A DNA stretch of 64,000 nucleotides from Alicyclobacillus tolerans. Its GTDB lineage: Bacteria > Bacillota > Bacilli > Alicyclobacillales > Alicyclobacillaceae. Within the stretch, counting starts at the first letter, position 1. Every line of letters starts with the position of its first letter. Made by a program: the position numbers and the translations under genes. The stretch is taken from contig NZ_JAJFNK010000001.1 in NCBI RefSeq assembly GCF_021739485.1, forward strand, positions 186,001-250,000. The letters are read 5' to 3'. The notes under the pieces were generated by a model, which searched no databases, was not told the origin of the DNA, and saw nothing but the letters and a program-made list of their open reading frames with translations. Below, piece after piece: positions 1 to 6,997 of this stretch.

Positions 1-449
1 CCAAAGGCCTGTGCGCGCCGGTGGGCTCCGTCCTCGTGGGCAGCAAGGCCTTTATTGAGGAAGCTCGGCAATGGCGCAAGCGCCTCGGCGGCGGGATGCG
101 GCAAGCGGGCGTCATCGCAGCTCCGGGAATTGTCGCTCTGACGACAATGGTCGACCGGTTGGCCGAAGACCATGAAAACGCCCGCTTCTTGGCGCAAGAG
201 CTTGGGAATCTGCCTGGCATTGGGATAGACCTCGAGACCGTCCAAACGAATATTGTCATTGCCGACGTTGCGGGAACGGGTCTTAACGCGGAACAGATGT
301 GCAAGCGGTTGGCTGAGTCCGGAGTTTTGGCTTCGGCATTCGGGGCAACCCTGGTGCGGTTTGTCACTCATCACGACGTAAACCGGGAAGACCTGATTGA
401 AGCCGTGAACGCAGCATCGAAAATCGTTCAGGCAGTGAGGGTTTCGTGA
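1..449 (+). CDS. ltaE: Low-specificity L-threonine aldolase, C-terminal part (5' end outside window)
   Basis: This is a PLP-dependent fold-type I enzyme that cleaves L-threonine or L-allo-threonine to glycine and acetaldehyde. The reading frame is open from the first bases (frame beginning at base 3), so the gene starts before the window. The first visible residues are KGLCAPVGSVL, which match the family's PLP-lysine block (S-K-G-L-x-A-P-V-G-S); the Schiff-base lysine is therefore the very first codon seen. The rest covers the small C-terminal domain. The stop codon overlaps the possible GTG start of rarA, so the two genes are probably co-transcribed. The 5' half and the promoter cannot be judged. 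Confidence 0.88.
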   Translation, partial: KGLCAPVGSVLVGSKAFIEEARQWRKRLGGGMRQAGVIAAPGIVALTTMVDRLAEDHENARFLAQELGNLPGIGIDLETVQTNIVIADVAGTGLNAEQMCKRLAESGVLASAFGATLVRFVTHHDVNREDLIEAVNAASKIVQAVRVS

Positions 450-1738
450 ACATGGATTTGTTTAGCATGCAAGCGCAACGCGATCGCGACAGTGAAGCCC
501 CCCTGGCCTATCGAATGCGACCGCGCACCTTGGATGAAGTGATTGGTCAGCAGGACGTCATTGGGCAAGGTACAGTGCTTCGGCGCGCGATTGAAGCGGA
601 TAAGCTGGTATCCGTCATTTTTTTCGGGCCCCCCGGGACGGGCAAGACCAGTCTAGCAGAGGTCATTGCCCATACGACGAAGGCTCGCTTTGAAACCTTA
701 AACGCGGTTACGGCAGGGATTGCGGACATTCGCAAGGTCGTATCCGACGCCAAGGAAGAGCGGAACCTGTACGGCCGCAAGACCGTACTGTTCATCGACG
801 AAATTCACCGCTTTAACAAATCGCAGCAGGACGCACTTTTGCCCTACGTGGAGGCCGGCGACGTGACGTTGATCGGGGCTACGACGGAAAACCCGTACTT
901 TGAGGTCAATCCGGCACTGGTTTCGCGCTCTCATGTGATCCGACTCCACCCCTTATCCGATGCGGAAATGAGGGTCTTGCTCAAGCGGGCATTAGAAGAC
1001 TCCGAACGCGGTTTAGGCATGTTGGGCGCGAAGTTGACCGAATCTGCCGAATCCGTGTTTGTGCGCTATGCGGCCGGGGACGGACGACGGGCGCTCAATT
1101 CCTTGGAATTGGCGGCCCTCACCAGTCCTATGGGCGAGGACGGCGGTGTGCTCATCGACGAAGAGGCCGCGCGAAACTCCATCCAGGAGCGCAAAGTGCT
1201 GTATGACACCTCTGGCGAGGAACACTACGACACCATCTCGGCTTTTATCAAGTCTGTCCGTGGTTCGGACCCAGATGCGGCAGTGCTTTGGCTGGCGAAG
1301 ATGCTCGCGGCCGGGGAAGACCCGCGGTTCATCGCCAGGCGCCTGGTGATTTCCGCTTCCGAAGACATCGGCAACGCCGACCCGTATGGCTTGCCGCTTG
1401 CAGTCGCGGCATTGCAGGCGGTACAGACCGTTGGCATGCCTGAGGCGCGGATCGCGTTGGCCCAAGCCACAACCTACCTCGCCCGGGCGAAAAAGTCGAA
1501 TGCGGCATACAACGCCATTAACCAAGCGCTCGCAGACGTCAAGAACGGCTTGCCTTTAACGGTGCCAGCCCACCTTCGCGGCACAGGCTACAGCGGCGCT
1601 GAGAAACTGGGAAGCGGAGTTGGGTACTTGTACCCTCACGACTTTCCGGGGCATTACGTGGAGCAAAACTACTGGCCGCAAGGTGTAGCACCGCGGAAGT
1701 ACTATAAAGAGGACGGAGGAGAGGAGCCGAACGAATGA
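446..1738 (+). CDS. rarA: Replication-associated recombination protein A (AAA+ ATPase RarA/MgsA)
   Basis: RarA is a clamp-loader-like AAA+ ATPase that acts at stalled replication forks. The 430-residue length is normal. Walker A is GPPGTGKT at residues 61-68 and Walker B is FIDEIHRFN at about 116-124. The arginine-finger and sensor regions are followed by the C-terminal tetramerisation domain, which ends in the family's ...YLYPHDFPGHYVEQNYWP block. Two starts are possible: GTG at 446, overlapping the previous stop, or ATG at 452; a TGAGG box at 436-440 suits either. The last four bases overlap the next gene (ATGA), which implies translational coupling to the Rrf2 regulator, as in B. subtilis yrvN-cymR. 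Confidence 0.95.
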   Translation: MNMDLFSMQAQRDRDSEAPLAYRMRPRTLDEVIGQQDVIGQGTVLRRAIEADKLVSVIFFGPPGTGKTSLAEVIAHTTKARFETLNAVTAGIADIRKVVSDAKEERNLYGRKTVLFIDEIHRFNKSQQDALLPYVEAGDVTLIGATTENPYFEVNPALVSRSHVIRLHPLSDAEMRVLLKRALEDSERGLGMLGAKLTESAESVFVRYAAGDGRRALNSLELAALTSPMGEDGGVLIDEEAARNSIQERKVLYDTSGEEHYDTISAFIKSVRGSDPDAAVLWLAKMLAAGEDPRFIARRLVISASEDIGNADPYGLPLAVAALQAVQTVGMPEARIALAQATTYLARAKKSNAAYNAINQALADVKNGLPLTVPAHLRGTGYSGAEKLGSGVGYLYPHDFPGHYVEQNYWPQGVAPRKYYKEDGGEEPNE

Positions 1739-2145
1739 AGATTTCAACCAAAGGGCGCTATGGATTGATGCTGCTGGTGGACTTAGCTACCAATGAAGGC
1801 GGATCGCCGATATCGCTGAAGTCGGTGGCCGAACGCCAGTCGCTGTCGGAACACTACTTGGAGCAACTGATAGCCCCGCTGCGCAACGCGGGATTTGTGC
1901 GCAGCATCCGCGGGGCGTATGGCGGTTACGTCTTGGCTAAACCCAAGCACGACATCACCGCCGCGGACATCATTTTGACGCTTGAGGGGCCGCTTACGAT
2001 TGTCGACGAGGAGTTCGAAGACGGACTGGGCGAACTCTGGGACAAGTTGCGAACTTCCATTCTGGACGTTCTGAATTCCATCACCCTGGAAGATTTAGTG
2101 GAAATGCGGAACCGCGGCGATCACGCGTACATGTTTTACATCTAG
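1735..2145 (+). CDS. cymR: Rrf2-family transcriptional regulator, CymR-like
   Basis: This 136-residue protein has an N-terminal winged helix (residues 1-80) typical of Rrf2 proteins, opening MKISTKGRYGLMLLVDLA. CymR represses cysteine and methionine uptake and synthesis genes in Bacilli, acting with the O-acetylserine thiol-lyase CysK. The cysteine-free sequence rules out an IscR- or NsrR-type Fe-S cluster and supports the CymR branch. The start overlaps the rarA stop by four bases, and the cysteine desulfurase follows 18 bases after the stop. That is the same rarA-cymR-yrvO order as in B. subtilis. The target genes are not in this window, so the regulon is inferred from the family. Confidence 0.88.
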   Translation: MKISTKGRYGLMLLVDLATNEGGSPISLKSVAERQSLSEHYLEQLIAPLRNAGFVRSIRGAYGGYVLAKPKHDITAADIILTLEGPLTIVDEEFEDGLGELWDKLRTSILDVLNSITLEDLVEMRNRGDHAYMFYI

Positions 2146-2163
2146 ACGAAAGAAGAGAAGGTC

Positions 2164-3318
2164 ATGATTTATTTGGACAACGCAGCCACAACGCCTGTGT
2201 CACAGCCAGTGTTAGACAGGATGCAGCCGTTTTTGTACGAGGAGTACGGGAACCCTTCGAGCATCCACCAGGCTGGGCGCCGGGCGCGAAAGGTCGTCGA
2301 GGGTGCGCGGCGCCAAGTCGCCCAGTGGCTCGGTTGCCAAAGCAAGGAAGTCGTGTTTACCAGTGGAGGAACGGAGTCCGACCACAGCGCGCTGTTCGGA
2401 GCCTACTTGGCCTCGCAAGGCCGCAGTCACCTGGTCGTTTCCGCGGTTGAGCACCATGCGGTCCTGCACACTGCAGAATTTTTGCAACAGTTGGGGGTTC
2501 GTGTGACGATGGTCCAACCAGACCGTTTTGGGTGGGTTTCGCCCCAATCGGTGGTTGAGGCTCTGCAACCGGACACCTTTGCCGTCTCAGTCATGACGGT
2601 CAACAATGAACTCGGAACCATTGAACCAGTCGCCGCGATCGCGCAGGCAGTCAAACAAGCCGACGCCCAGGTGATGGTTCACTCTGATATGGTGCAAACG
2701 GCAGGGGCTTGTCTGCCTCAATTGGGCGGCTTGCAAGTGGACCTCGCGAGTTTTTCGGCACACAAACTCAATGGTCCCAAAGGAATAGGGGCGTTGTTTG
2801 TACGCGAGTCGGCCCGTTGGAAGCCTGTCGTCTACGGCGGAAACCAGGAGCGGCAGCGGCGAGCCGGCACCGAGAACGTAGCGGCAATCGCAGGGTTTGG
2901 CGAAGCGGCCGAAGACCTGACACAGCACTTTGAACAGCACCTGGCCCATTTGGAAAAAGTCAAGCAAGCGTTTCTTGCGGAGGTTCAAAGCGCGCCCGGG
3001 TGTCGCGTCAACAGTCCGGTTTCGGCGGCCCCGAGCATTCTCAATGTCTCGTTTGACGGAGTAAAAAACGATGTACTGCTCATCCGGCTGGACCTCGCGG
3101 GGGTTTTGGCGTCGGCGGGCTCGGCGTGTACGGCAGGGAGCCTGGAACCCAGCCACGTTCTCAAAGCGTGCGGATACGACGACAAACGCCTGAGCGAGGC
3201 CATCCGGTTCAGTTTTGGCATTCAAAACACGGTCGAGGAAGCCCAGCAGGCAGGCCGCATCACCGCAGACGCGGTACGGGCTCTGCGCAACCGCGCCAAT
3301 GGCGAATCCGCCAAATAA
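2164..3318 (+). CDS. Cysteine desulfurase, IscS/NifS family (YrvO-like)
   Basis: The enzyme removes sulfur from L-cysteine as an enzyme-bound persulfide and passes it to tRNA thiolation or Fe-S assembly. The 384 residues contain the aminotransferase class V fold. The PLP lysine lies in SFSAHKLNGPKG (about residue 203), and the catalytic cysteine in the flexible loop SAGSACTAGSLEPSHVL (about residue 323). Bacillus orthologues lie next to mnmA, the tRNA 2-thiouridylase, but here no mnmA follows: a 300-base non-coding stretch does. The partner thiolase must be elsewhere if the role is conserved. An RBS (AGAAGAGAAGG) precedes the ATG. Confidence 0.93.
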   Translation: MIYLDNAATTPVSQPVLDRMQPFLYEEYGNPSSIHQAGRRARKVVEGARRQVAQWLGCQSKEVVFTSGGTESDHSALFGAYLASQGRSHLVVSAVEHHAVLHTAEFLQQLGVRVTMVQPDRFGWVSPQSVVEALQPDTFAVSVMTVNNELGTIEPVAAIAQAVKQADAQVMVHSDMVQTAGACLPQLGGLQVDLASFSAHKLNGPKGIGALFVRESARWKPVVYGGNQERQRRAGTENVAAIAGFGEAAEDLTQHFEQHLAHLEKVKQAFLAEVQSAPGCRVNSPVSAAPSILNVSFDGVKNDVLLIRLDLAGVLASAGSACTAGSLEPSHVLKACGYDDKRLSEAIRFSFGIQNTVEEAQQAGRITADAVRALRNRANGESAK

Positions 3319-3372
3319 TGTCTTGCATGTTTTTGTTCCTTGGAGTACCATTAGCATCGGAAATAAACCCCA

Positions 3373-3400
3373 TTGTTTTAGGGGATGAAATATTTATAAG
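3373..3400 (+). promoter_or_regulatory. Possible sigma-A promoter for the structured leader / zinc-ribbon gene
   Basis: A TTGTTT (3373-3378) and TATAAG (3395-3400) pair is separated by 16 bases inside the gap after the cysteine desulfurase gene. Transcription would start near 3406, just before the structured segment described next. Both boxes are imperfect, so this is a weak call. Confidence 0.35.
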
Positions 3401-3404
3401 TTAA

Positions 3405-3560
3405 GGTTGTCCACTGGGTTTCGCATGGGCAGCCTCGCTGTGATGTGCGAAAAGGATTAAACCCGCAGGCTTCTTAAGTGGGATTGAGTACATAACAAGG
3501 TTGGTCGCTTGTGGTCGTCATCTCGCATGGCGGTTGCGCGTTGAGTCCTTTTTGCGGATC
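3405..3560 (+). ncRNA. Candidate structured RNA or leader with alternative helices
   Basis: The 312 bases between the cysteine desulfurase and the zinc-ribbon gene hold no plausible ORF but several helices. TTTCGCA (3419-3425) pairs perfectly with TGCGAAA (3446-3452) around an inner CAGC/GCTG hairpin. CCCGC (3462-3466) can pair with GTGGG (3478-3482), and ACAAG (3495-3499) with CTTGT (3508-3512). GGGTTT (3416-3421) can instead pair with AAACCC (3459-3464), which would break both of the first two helices. Such mutually exclusive pairing is typical of regulatory leaders. A free-standing RNA such as 6S is another possibility, because 6S RNA lies near rarA in B. subtilis, but I do not recognise 6S sequence signatures here. 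Confidence 0.35.
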
Positions 3561-3630
3561 CGGACACAAGTTTAGGAAGAAGATTTGCTGGACAGGCTAA
3601 AAGCATCTACGCCGCAAAGGAGTTTTGAAT

Positions 3631-3822
3631 ATGAGGTGTCCGCACTGCAACTGTCGGGATATCGGAAAAATCGGTGCCAACCAGTTCTATTGTTGGGGTT
3701 GTTTTATTGAATTCAGCGTTTCCGGGGAAGAAGTCAAGGTCTATGAAGTGGCTGAAGACGGATCACTCGTCGCTGTGGAAAACGTGCCCGACGAACTGCA
3801 ATTGGGAAGCAACGCGGTATAG
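3631..3822 (+). CDS. Small zinc-ribbon protein of unknown function
   Basis: This 63-residue protein opens MRCPHCNCRDIGKIG and carries a second pair in YCWGC, giving a CxxC-x16-CxxC zinc ribbon that fills the first third. The rest is acidic (VKVYEVAEDGSLVAVENVPDEL) with no membrane segment. The ATG at 3631 has AAGGAG at 3617-3622; an upstream in-frame TTG at 3625 is too close to that box. I know similar small zinc-ribbon proteins only as hypotheticals in spore-forming Bacilli. The gene stands alone between a structured leader and a strong terminator, so it is its own transcription unit. The function is not known. Confidence 0.75.
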   Translation: MRCPHCNCRDIGKIGANQFYCWGCFIEFSVSGEEVKVYEVAEDGSLVAVENVPDELQLGSNAV

Positions 3823-3872
3823 CTCTACAGCTCGCGGAACGTTCGTGCAACCATTGAATGCAACACTAGACA

Positions 3873-3895
3873 AGACGCCGTCGTGGCGTCTTTTT
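3873..3895 (+). terminator. Rho-independent terminator after the zinc-ribbon gene
   Basis: GACGCC (3874-3879), a 5-base loop and GGCGTC (3885-3890) are followed directly by TTTTT. The following 125 bases up to the fluoride-channel genes show no further feature. Confidence 0.88.
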
Positions 3896-4020
3896 CGTTT
3901 CTCGGTTTTTCCCATATCTGCACTTGCAAGTCTTGGCGCATCTGTTCCGAGGGCCAGAGGGCTGCCGCTCGTTTGCCGAACAGGGTTGGCGAGCGTCGGA
4001 TCAAGTGACAGCAGGCGGGG

Positions 4021-4398
4021 TCAAGCCGACCCCGGCAGGCCGTAGAGCCCGACGCCTGCAGCGGCCAAACCAAACACTAGAGATGCAGCGAGGTAGAATC
4101 CAGCCGCAGCGTAGCGACTTTCGCGAAGCAGGATGACGAGTTCGTAAGAAAATGTCGAAAAGGTCGTATACGCCCCACACAATCCTGTCCCAAGCAACAA
4201 CATGGGTGCGGACCCGAGATGAGGAAAGATGTGACCTAAGGAGCGGGTAAAAAATCCGAGCAAAAATGCTCCTGTTACGTTGATGATGAGTGTCGCAAGC
4301 GGGAAAGAGACCACTATGCGTTCGCCAATCCACTTGGACAACTGATAGCGCAACAAGGCTCCAATCGTACCGCCAAGGCCAACCCACACATATGCCAT
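4021..4398 (-). CDS. crcB: Fluoride channel subunit CrcB/Fluc (second gene of the pair)
   Basis: The 125-residue membrane protein has four predicted transmembrane helices. It carries the Fluc signatures ATLIINVTGAFLLG (about residues 35-48) and GLCGAYTTFSTFSYE (about 72-86), whose Phe, Thr and Ser residues line the fluoride pore. Fluc proteins are dual-topology dimers that let F- leave the cytoplasm. The ATG at 4396-4398 follows GAGGAGG at the end of the upstream paralogue, only 5 bases after its stop, so the two are coupled. Tandem pairs like this usually form heterodimers whose subunits insert in opposite orientations. Confidence 0.9.
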   Translation of the reverse strand: MAYVWVGLGGTIGALLRYQLSKWIGERIVVSFPLATLIINVTGAFLLGFFTRSLGHIFPHLGSAPMLLLGTGLCGAYTTFSTFSYELVILLRESRYAAAGFYLAASLVFGLAAAGVGLYGLPGSA

Positions 4399-4403
4399 CG
4401 CCT

Positions 4404-4808
4404 TTAAGCCTCCTCGTGCGCTTCGTCCGAAACGGCAAGACGCGATTGACGGGTGGCCGTCGCATAACCTAAGAGTGCGGCTCCAATGCCTCCAATGACA
4501 GACAAAAGGATGTAGCCTGCAGCCATGAGCCATTCCCCAGATTGCCAGAGTTTCCAGAAGTCGACCGTAAACGTGGAGAAGGTGGTGAAAGCACCGACAA
4601 GACCGGTTCCGATGCCAAGGCGGATGGTTGGGTGAACCGGAAACCGTTCTAAGGTGATGGTGTAAAACCAAGCCAAAAAGAAACTGCCCACGATATTGAT
4701 CACCACAGTCGCAATCGGAAACCCCCTGAGTGTTCCCATCCACTCAGTGACAAAAAAACGCAAACAAGCGCCTGCCACGCCGCCGGCGGCGACCGCCAAA
4801 TAGTTCAT
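4404..4808 (-). CDS. crcB: Fluoride channel subunit CrcB/Fluc (first gene of the pair)
   Basis: This 134-residue protein has four transmembrane helices and the motifs ATVVINIVGSFFLAW (about residues 33-47) and GLVGAFTTFSTFTVDF (about 69-84). It is clearly a Fluc paralogue of the downstream gene. The start is the ATG at 4806-4808, with AGAGGGAA eight bases upstream on the minus strand. I searched the minus-strand leader (4809-4990) for a fluoride riboswitch (crcB motif) and did not see its conserved pseudoknot blocks. That leader instead holds a directly repeated 14-mer. The C-terminal tail after helix 4 is charged (about 20 residues) and absent from the partner. Confidence 0.9.
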   Translation of the reverse strand: MNYLAVAAGGVAGACLRFFVTEWMGTLRGFPIATVVINIVGSFFLAWFYTITLERFPVHPTIRLGIGTGLVGAFTTFSTFTVDFWKLWQSGEWLMAAGYILLSVIGGIGAALLGYATATRQSRLAVSDEAHEEA

Positions 4809-4827
4809 GGAATTCCCTCTTTTCAAA

Positions 4828-4882
4828 AGGTCCAACCCATCCATTCCAGATCCAAACGCGTTCGAACCAGGTCCAACCCATC
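4828..4882. repeat. Two direct copies of a 14-mer in the crcB leader
   Basis: AGGTCCAACCCATC occurs at 4828-4841 and again at 4869-4882, 41 bases apart. Degenerate half-copies (ATCCAAACG, TTCGAACCAG) lie between them. It belongs to a set of short intergenic repeats in this window whose unit differs from locus to locus. Confidence 0.7.
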
Positions 4883-5089
4883 GAACCGATTGGACAAGCA
4901 TACTCTATTTTAAACTAGGGTTGTCCGCGCAAAGTATACTTGACGCTCTTGGGAAGAGCAAGTGCTTTGCAAGGATTTGCCCTGTGCAAGGAGGAGGTCT
5001 AAAACAGGAAAGCTGCAAATGTCCGGACAAACCTTTGCATATACTCAAAAGGATGGACAATCCAATCCGCCAAAGGAGTGAGCGAACGA

Positions 5090-6148
5090 GTGGAAGTTTC
5101 GAACAGATATCTCCGGTTCGCGTTAGCAGCTTTGGCAACCCTGTTATGCGTGTACCTCCTCGGCCAGTTGCGCGGTTTTTTGCAGGACATCTGGCTCGTA
5201 CTTAAAGTGCTGTTCATCCCGTTTTTGGCGGCGATGGTGGTGACGTATCTGCTGGAACCTGTTGTCGAGGTCCTGGTTGCCCGCCGCGTGCCGCGAGGGA
5301 TTGCGATTTTAATTATTTACTTCACCTTTATTTTGCTGGTGGTCGTTGCGGCTATTAACTATGTTCCTTTGGTCGCCAGACAGCTCACGCAATTGTCCAA
5401 CCACCTTCCACACCTCGTATCGCAGGCAGATGCCTGGATCGACGAATTGGCCCGCAGGAAGCAGGACCTTCCCGAAGCTTTGCGCAAAGGCGTGGAAAAC
5501 GGCCTGGCACAGGCGGAACAAAAGGTGACGCTCATGGTGTCAGGACTGCTTTCGGTACTCTCCGGAACGGTTAGCTTTTTGTTTGTCGCCTTTATCGTGC
5601 CTTTTCTGGTCTATTACATGCTTAAGGACATGCGCGCCATTGGACGCGCGTTGGTGGGCATGTTTCCGGCGAAACACCGCGACGAGGTCCGTACCATTCT
5701 CGCGGGTGTCGACCTGACTTTGGGAAAGTACGTCCGCGGACAGCTGCTCGTCATGATCGCGGTAGGGATCTTGACGTACGCCGGTCTGCTCGTCATTCAC
5801 ATGCCATATGCCATTTTGCTGGCGTTGTTTTTGGCGATTGCAGACATTATTCCGTACATTGGGCCGTTCATCGGAGCGACACCGGCCCTGTTGTTGGCCC
5901 TGTCCCTTGGACCGCAAATGGTGATCAAGGTTTTGCTCGTCAACGCCGTAGTACAGCAGTTAGAGGGGAATCTGATCTCTCCGCAAATCATGGGACATTC
6001 CCTGAACCTTCATCCGATGGCCATTGTTGCAGCGTTGTTGGTTGGCGGAGAAATTGGGGGCGTATTAGGACTGATCGTCGCAGTTCCTTTGCTGGCCGTT
6101 CTGAAAGTGGTGTGGAGTGAGACGCGAAAATTTCATGGACAGGCGTAA
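5090..6148 (+). CDS. AI-2E family transporter (YrrI/PerM-like membrane protein)
   Basis: This is a 352-residue polytopic membrane protein of the AI-2E/UPF0118 family. Members export small molecules or act as ion antiporters; the substrate of this branch is not established. Hydrophobic segments lie near residues 8-28, 30-50, 60-82 and 150-175, with a cluster of helices from about 210 to 345 containing the family block ADIIPYIGPFIGATPA. The region between them (about 85-150) is soluble and helical. GTG at 5090 is preferred over GTG at 5078 because AAAGGAG at 5072-5078 would overlap the latter. B. subtilis yrrI occupies the same position ahead of alaS. Confidence 0.87.
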   Translation: MEVSNRYLRFALAALATLLCVYLLGQLRGFLQDIWLVLKVLFIPFLAAMVVTYLLEPVVEVLVARRVPRGIAILIIYFTFILLVVVAAINYVPLVARQLTQLSNHLPHLVSQADAWIDELARRKQDLPEALRKGVENGLAQAEQKVTLMVSGLLSVLSGTVSFLFVAFIVPFLVYYMLKDMRAIGRALVGMFPAKHRDEVRTILAGVDLTLGKYVRGQLLVMIAVGILTYAGLLVIHMPYAILLALFLAIADIIPYIGPFIGATPALLLALSLGPQMVIKVLLVNAVVQQLEGNLISPQIMGHSLNLHPMAIVAALLVGGEIGGVLGLIVAVPLLAVLKVVWSETRKFHGQA

Positions 6149-6241
6149 CGCCGCAGTGCACAATAAAAGACGGACTCGTGCCCGCGAAAGGGCATGCAAT
6201 GGCGTAGGCATGTAACGGATGGAACGAAAGGGATTGGCGCA

Positions 6242-6520
6242 ATGGCGGCACGTTGGATTGTGGCAGCAGTGGTGGATTTGGTGGTGTTCGCGACGACAGG
6301 TGTAGCGTTGGCGTTGAACCTTCACGCGCCTGAGGTGCTTCGAATTGTCTACCAGGTATCGTGTTATCTCGGTCTCATTTTGGCTGTGTTCGGGTTCATC
6401 CGGCTTACCCGGGGAGGCGAAGCGGCGTTGCGCCGCGCTTCCTTGGTCGTCGTTCTGGTGTTCATCCCGGGCTGTGCGGCCCTGATTACAATGCTAACGG
6501 CGTTCGGCAAGGCGGTTTAG
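6242..6520 (+). CDS. Small membrane protein, unknown function
   Basis: This is a predicted 92-residue protein with three hydrophobic stretches: WIVAAVVDLVVFATTGVALAL, a second near VYQVSCYLGLILAVFGFI and a third, VVVLVFIPGCAALITML. A short basic loop (RLTRGGEAALRRA) separates the last two. The ATG at 6242 has AAAGGG about 10 bases upstream; an earlier ATG at 6194 has no clear box. It lies between the transporter gene and the alaS promoter. I do not recognise a family. The hydrophobic pattern and the RBS support it as a real gene. Confidence 0.55.
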   Translation: MAARWIVAAVVDLVVFATTGVALALNLHAPEVLRIVYQVSCYLGLILAVFGFIRLTRGGEAALRRASLVVVLVFIPGCAALITMLTAFGKAV

Positions 6521-6585
6521 CCATCCCGTTTAGACAAGCCACGGCTGTATTGGTGAGCTTGACTCCAGAGGTGCGGTTCGGGAGT

Positions 6586-6615
6586 TTGACAAAGCAAATC
6601 GGTGTGCAATACAAT
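6586..6615 (+). promoter_or_regulatory. Sigma-A promoter for alaS
   Basis: TTGACA (6586-6591) and TACAAT (6610-6615) are separated by 18 bases. Transcription would start near 6622, leaving a leader of about 375 bases that contains the T-box. Confidence 0.7.
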
Positions 6616-6654
6616 ATGGCCAGTATGGTCTTGTACCTGCGGGACAAATTGCAG

Positions 6655-6897
6655 ATGGAAACACGATGAGGGAAACGAGTAGGTTTGTCGAGCCTGTGCT
6701 CAGAGAAGACGCCCTTGGCTGTGAGGCGTCCCTAGGCAGCATTCCGAAGCCAGTCCCAAGTGCGTTAAAAGCGCCGGGTCGCCCGTTACAGCGAATTGAG
6801 CGACGGTTTTGGTTGTCAGAAACATCGACAACGCACGAGCCGTAATCAGGGTGGTACCGCGAGTCAACTCTCGTCCCTGCCGGGATGAGGGTTTTTT
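6655..6897 (+). promoter_or_regulatory. T-box riboswitch (tRNA-Ala) controlling alaS
   Basis: The hallmark T-box sequence AGGGTGGTACCGCG is at 6848-6861. It is followed by an intrinsic terminator in which CTCGTCCC (6870-6877) pairs with GGGATGAG (6882-6889) ahead of TTTTTT (6892-6897). Upstream, GAGGGAAACGAGTAGG near 6668 and the CAGAGAAGACG block belong to stem I. The likely specifier codon is GCC (alanine) at 6749-6751 in CCGAAGCCAGT. The T-box sequence forms the antiterminator when uncharged tRNA-Ala binds, so alaS is read through during alanine limitation. Confidence 0.93.
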
Positions 6898-6997
6898 ATG
6901 TTTTTCAGAGGCTTGCTGCGACTCAAAAACAAAAGTAGGATTGACAATTCAGTTTTTTCAAATCGGAGTTTAGAAGTGCTCTATTAGGAGGATAAAC

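Noticed and set aside
3405-3560. Confident 6S RNA call
   Set aside because: Position and size are suggestive, but the expected central bulge and closing stem could not be drawn convincingly; kept only as a structured-RNA candidate.
4809-5080. Fluoride riboswitch before crcB
   Set aside because: I looked for the conserved crcB-motif blocks on the minus strand and did not find them.
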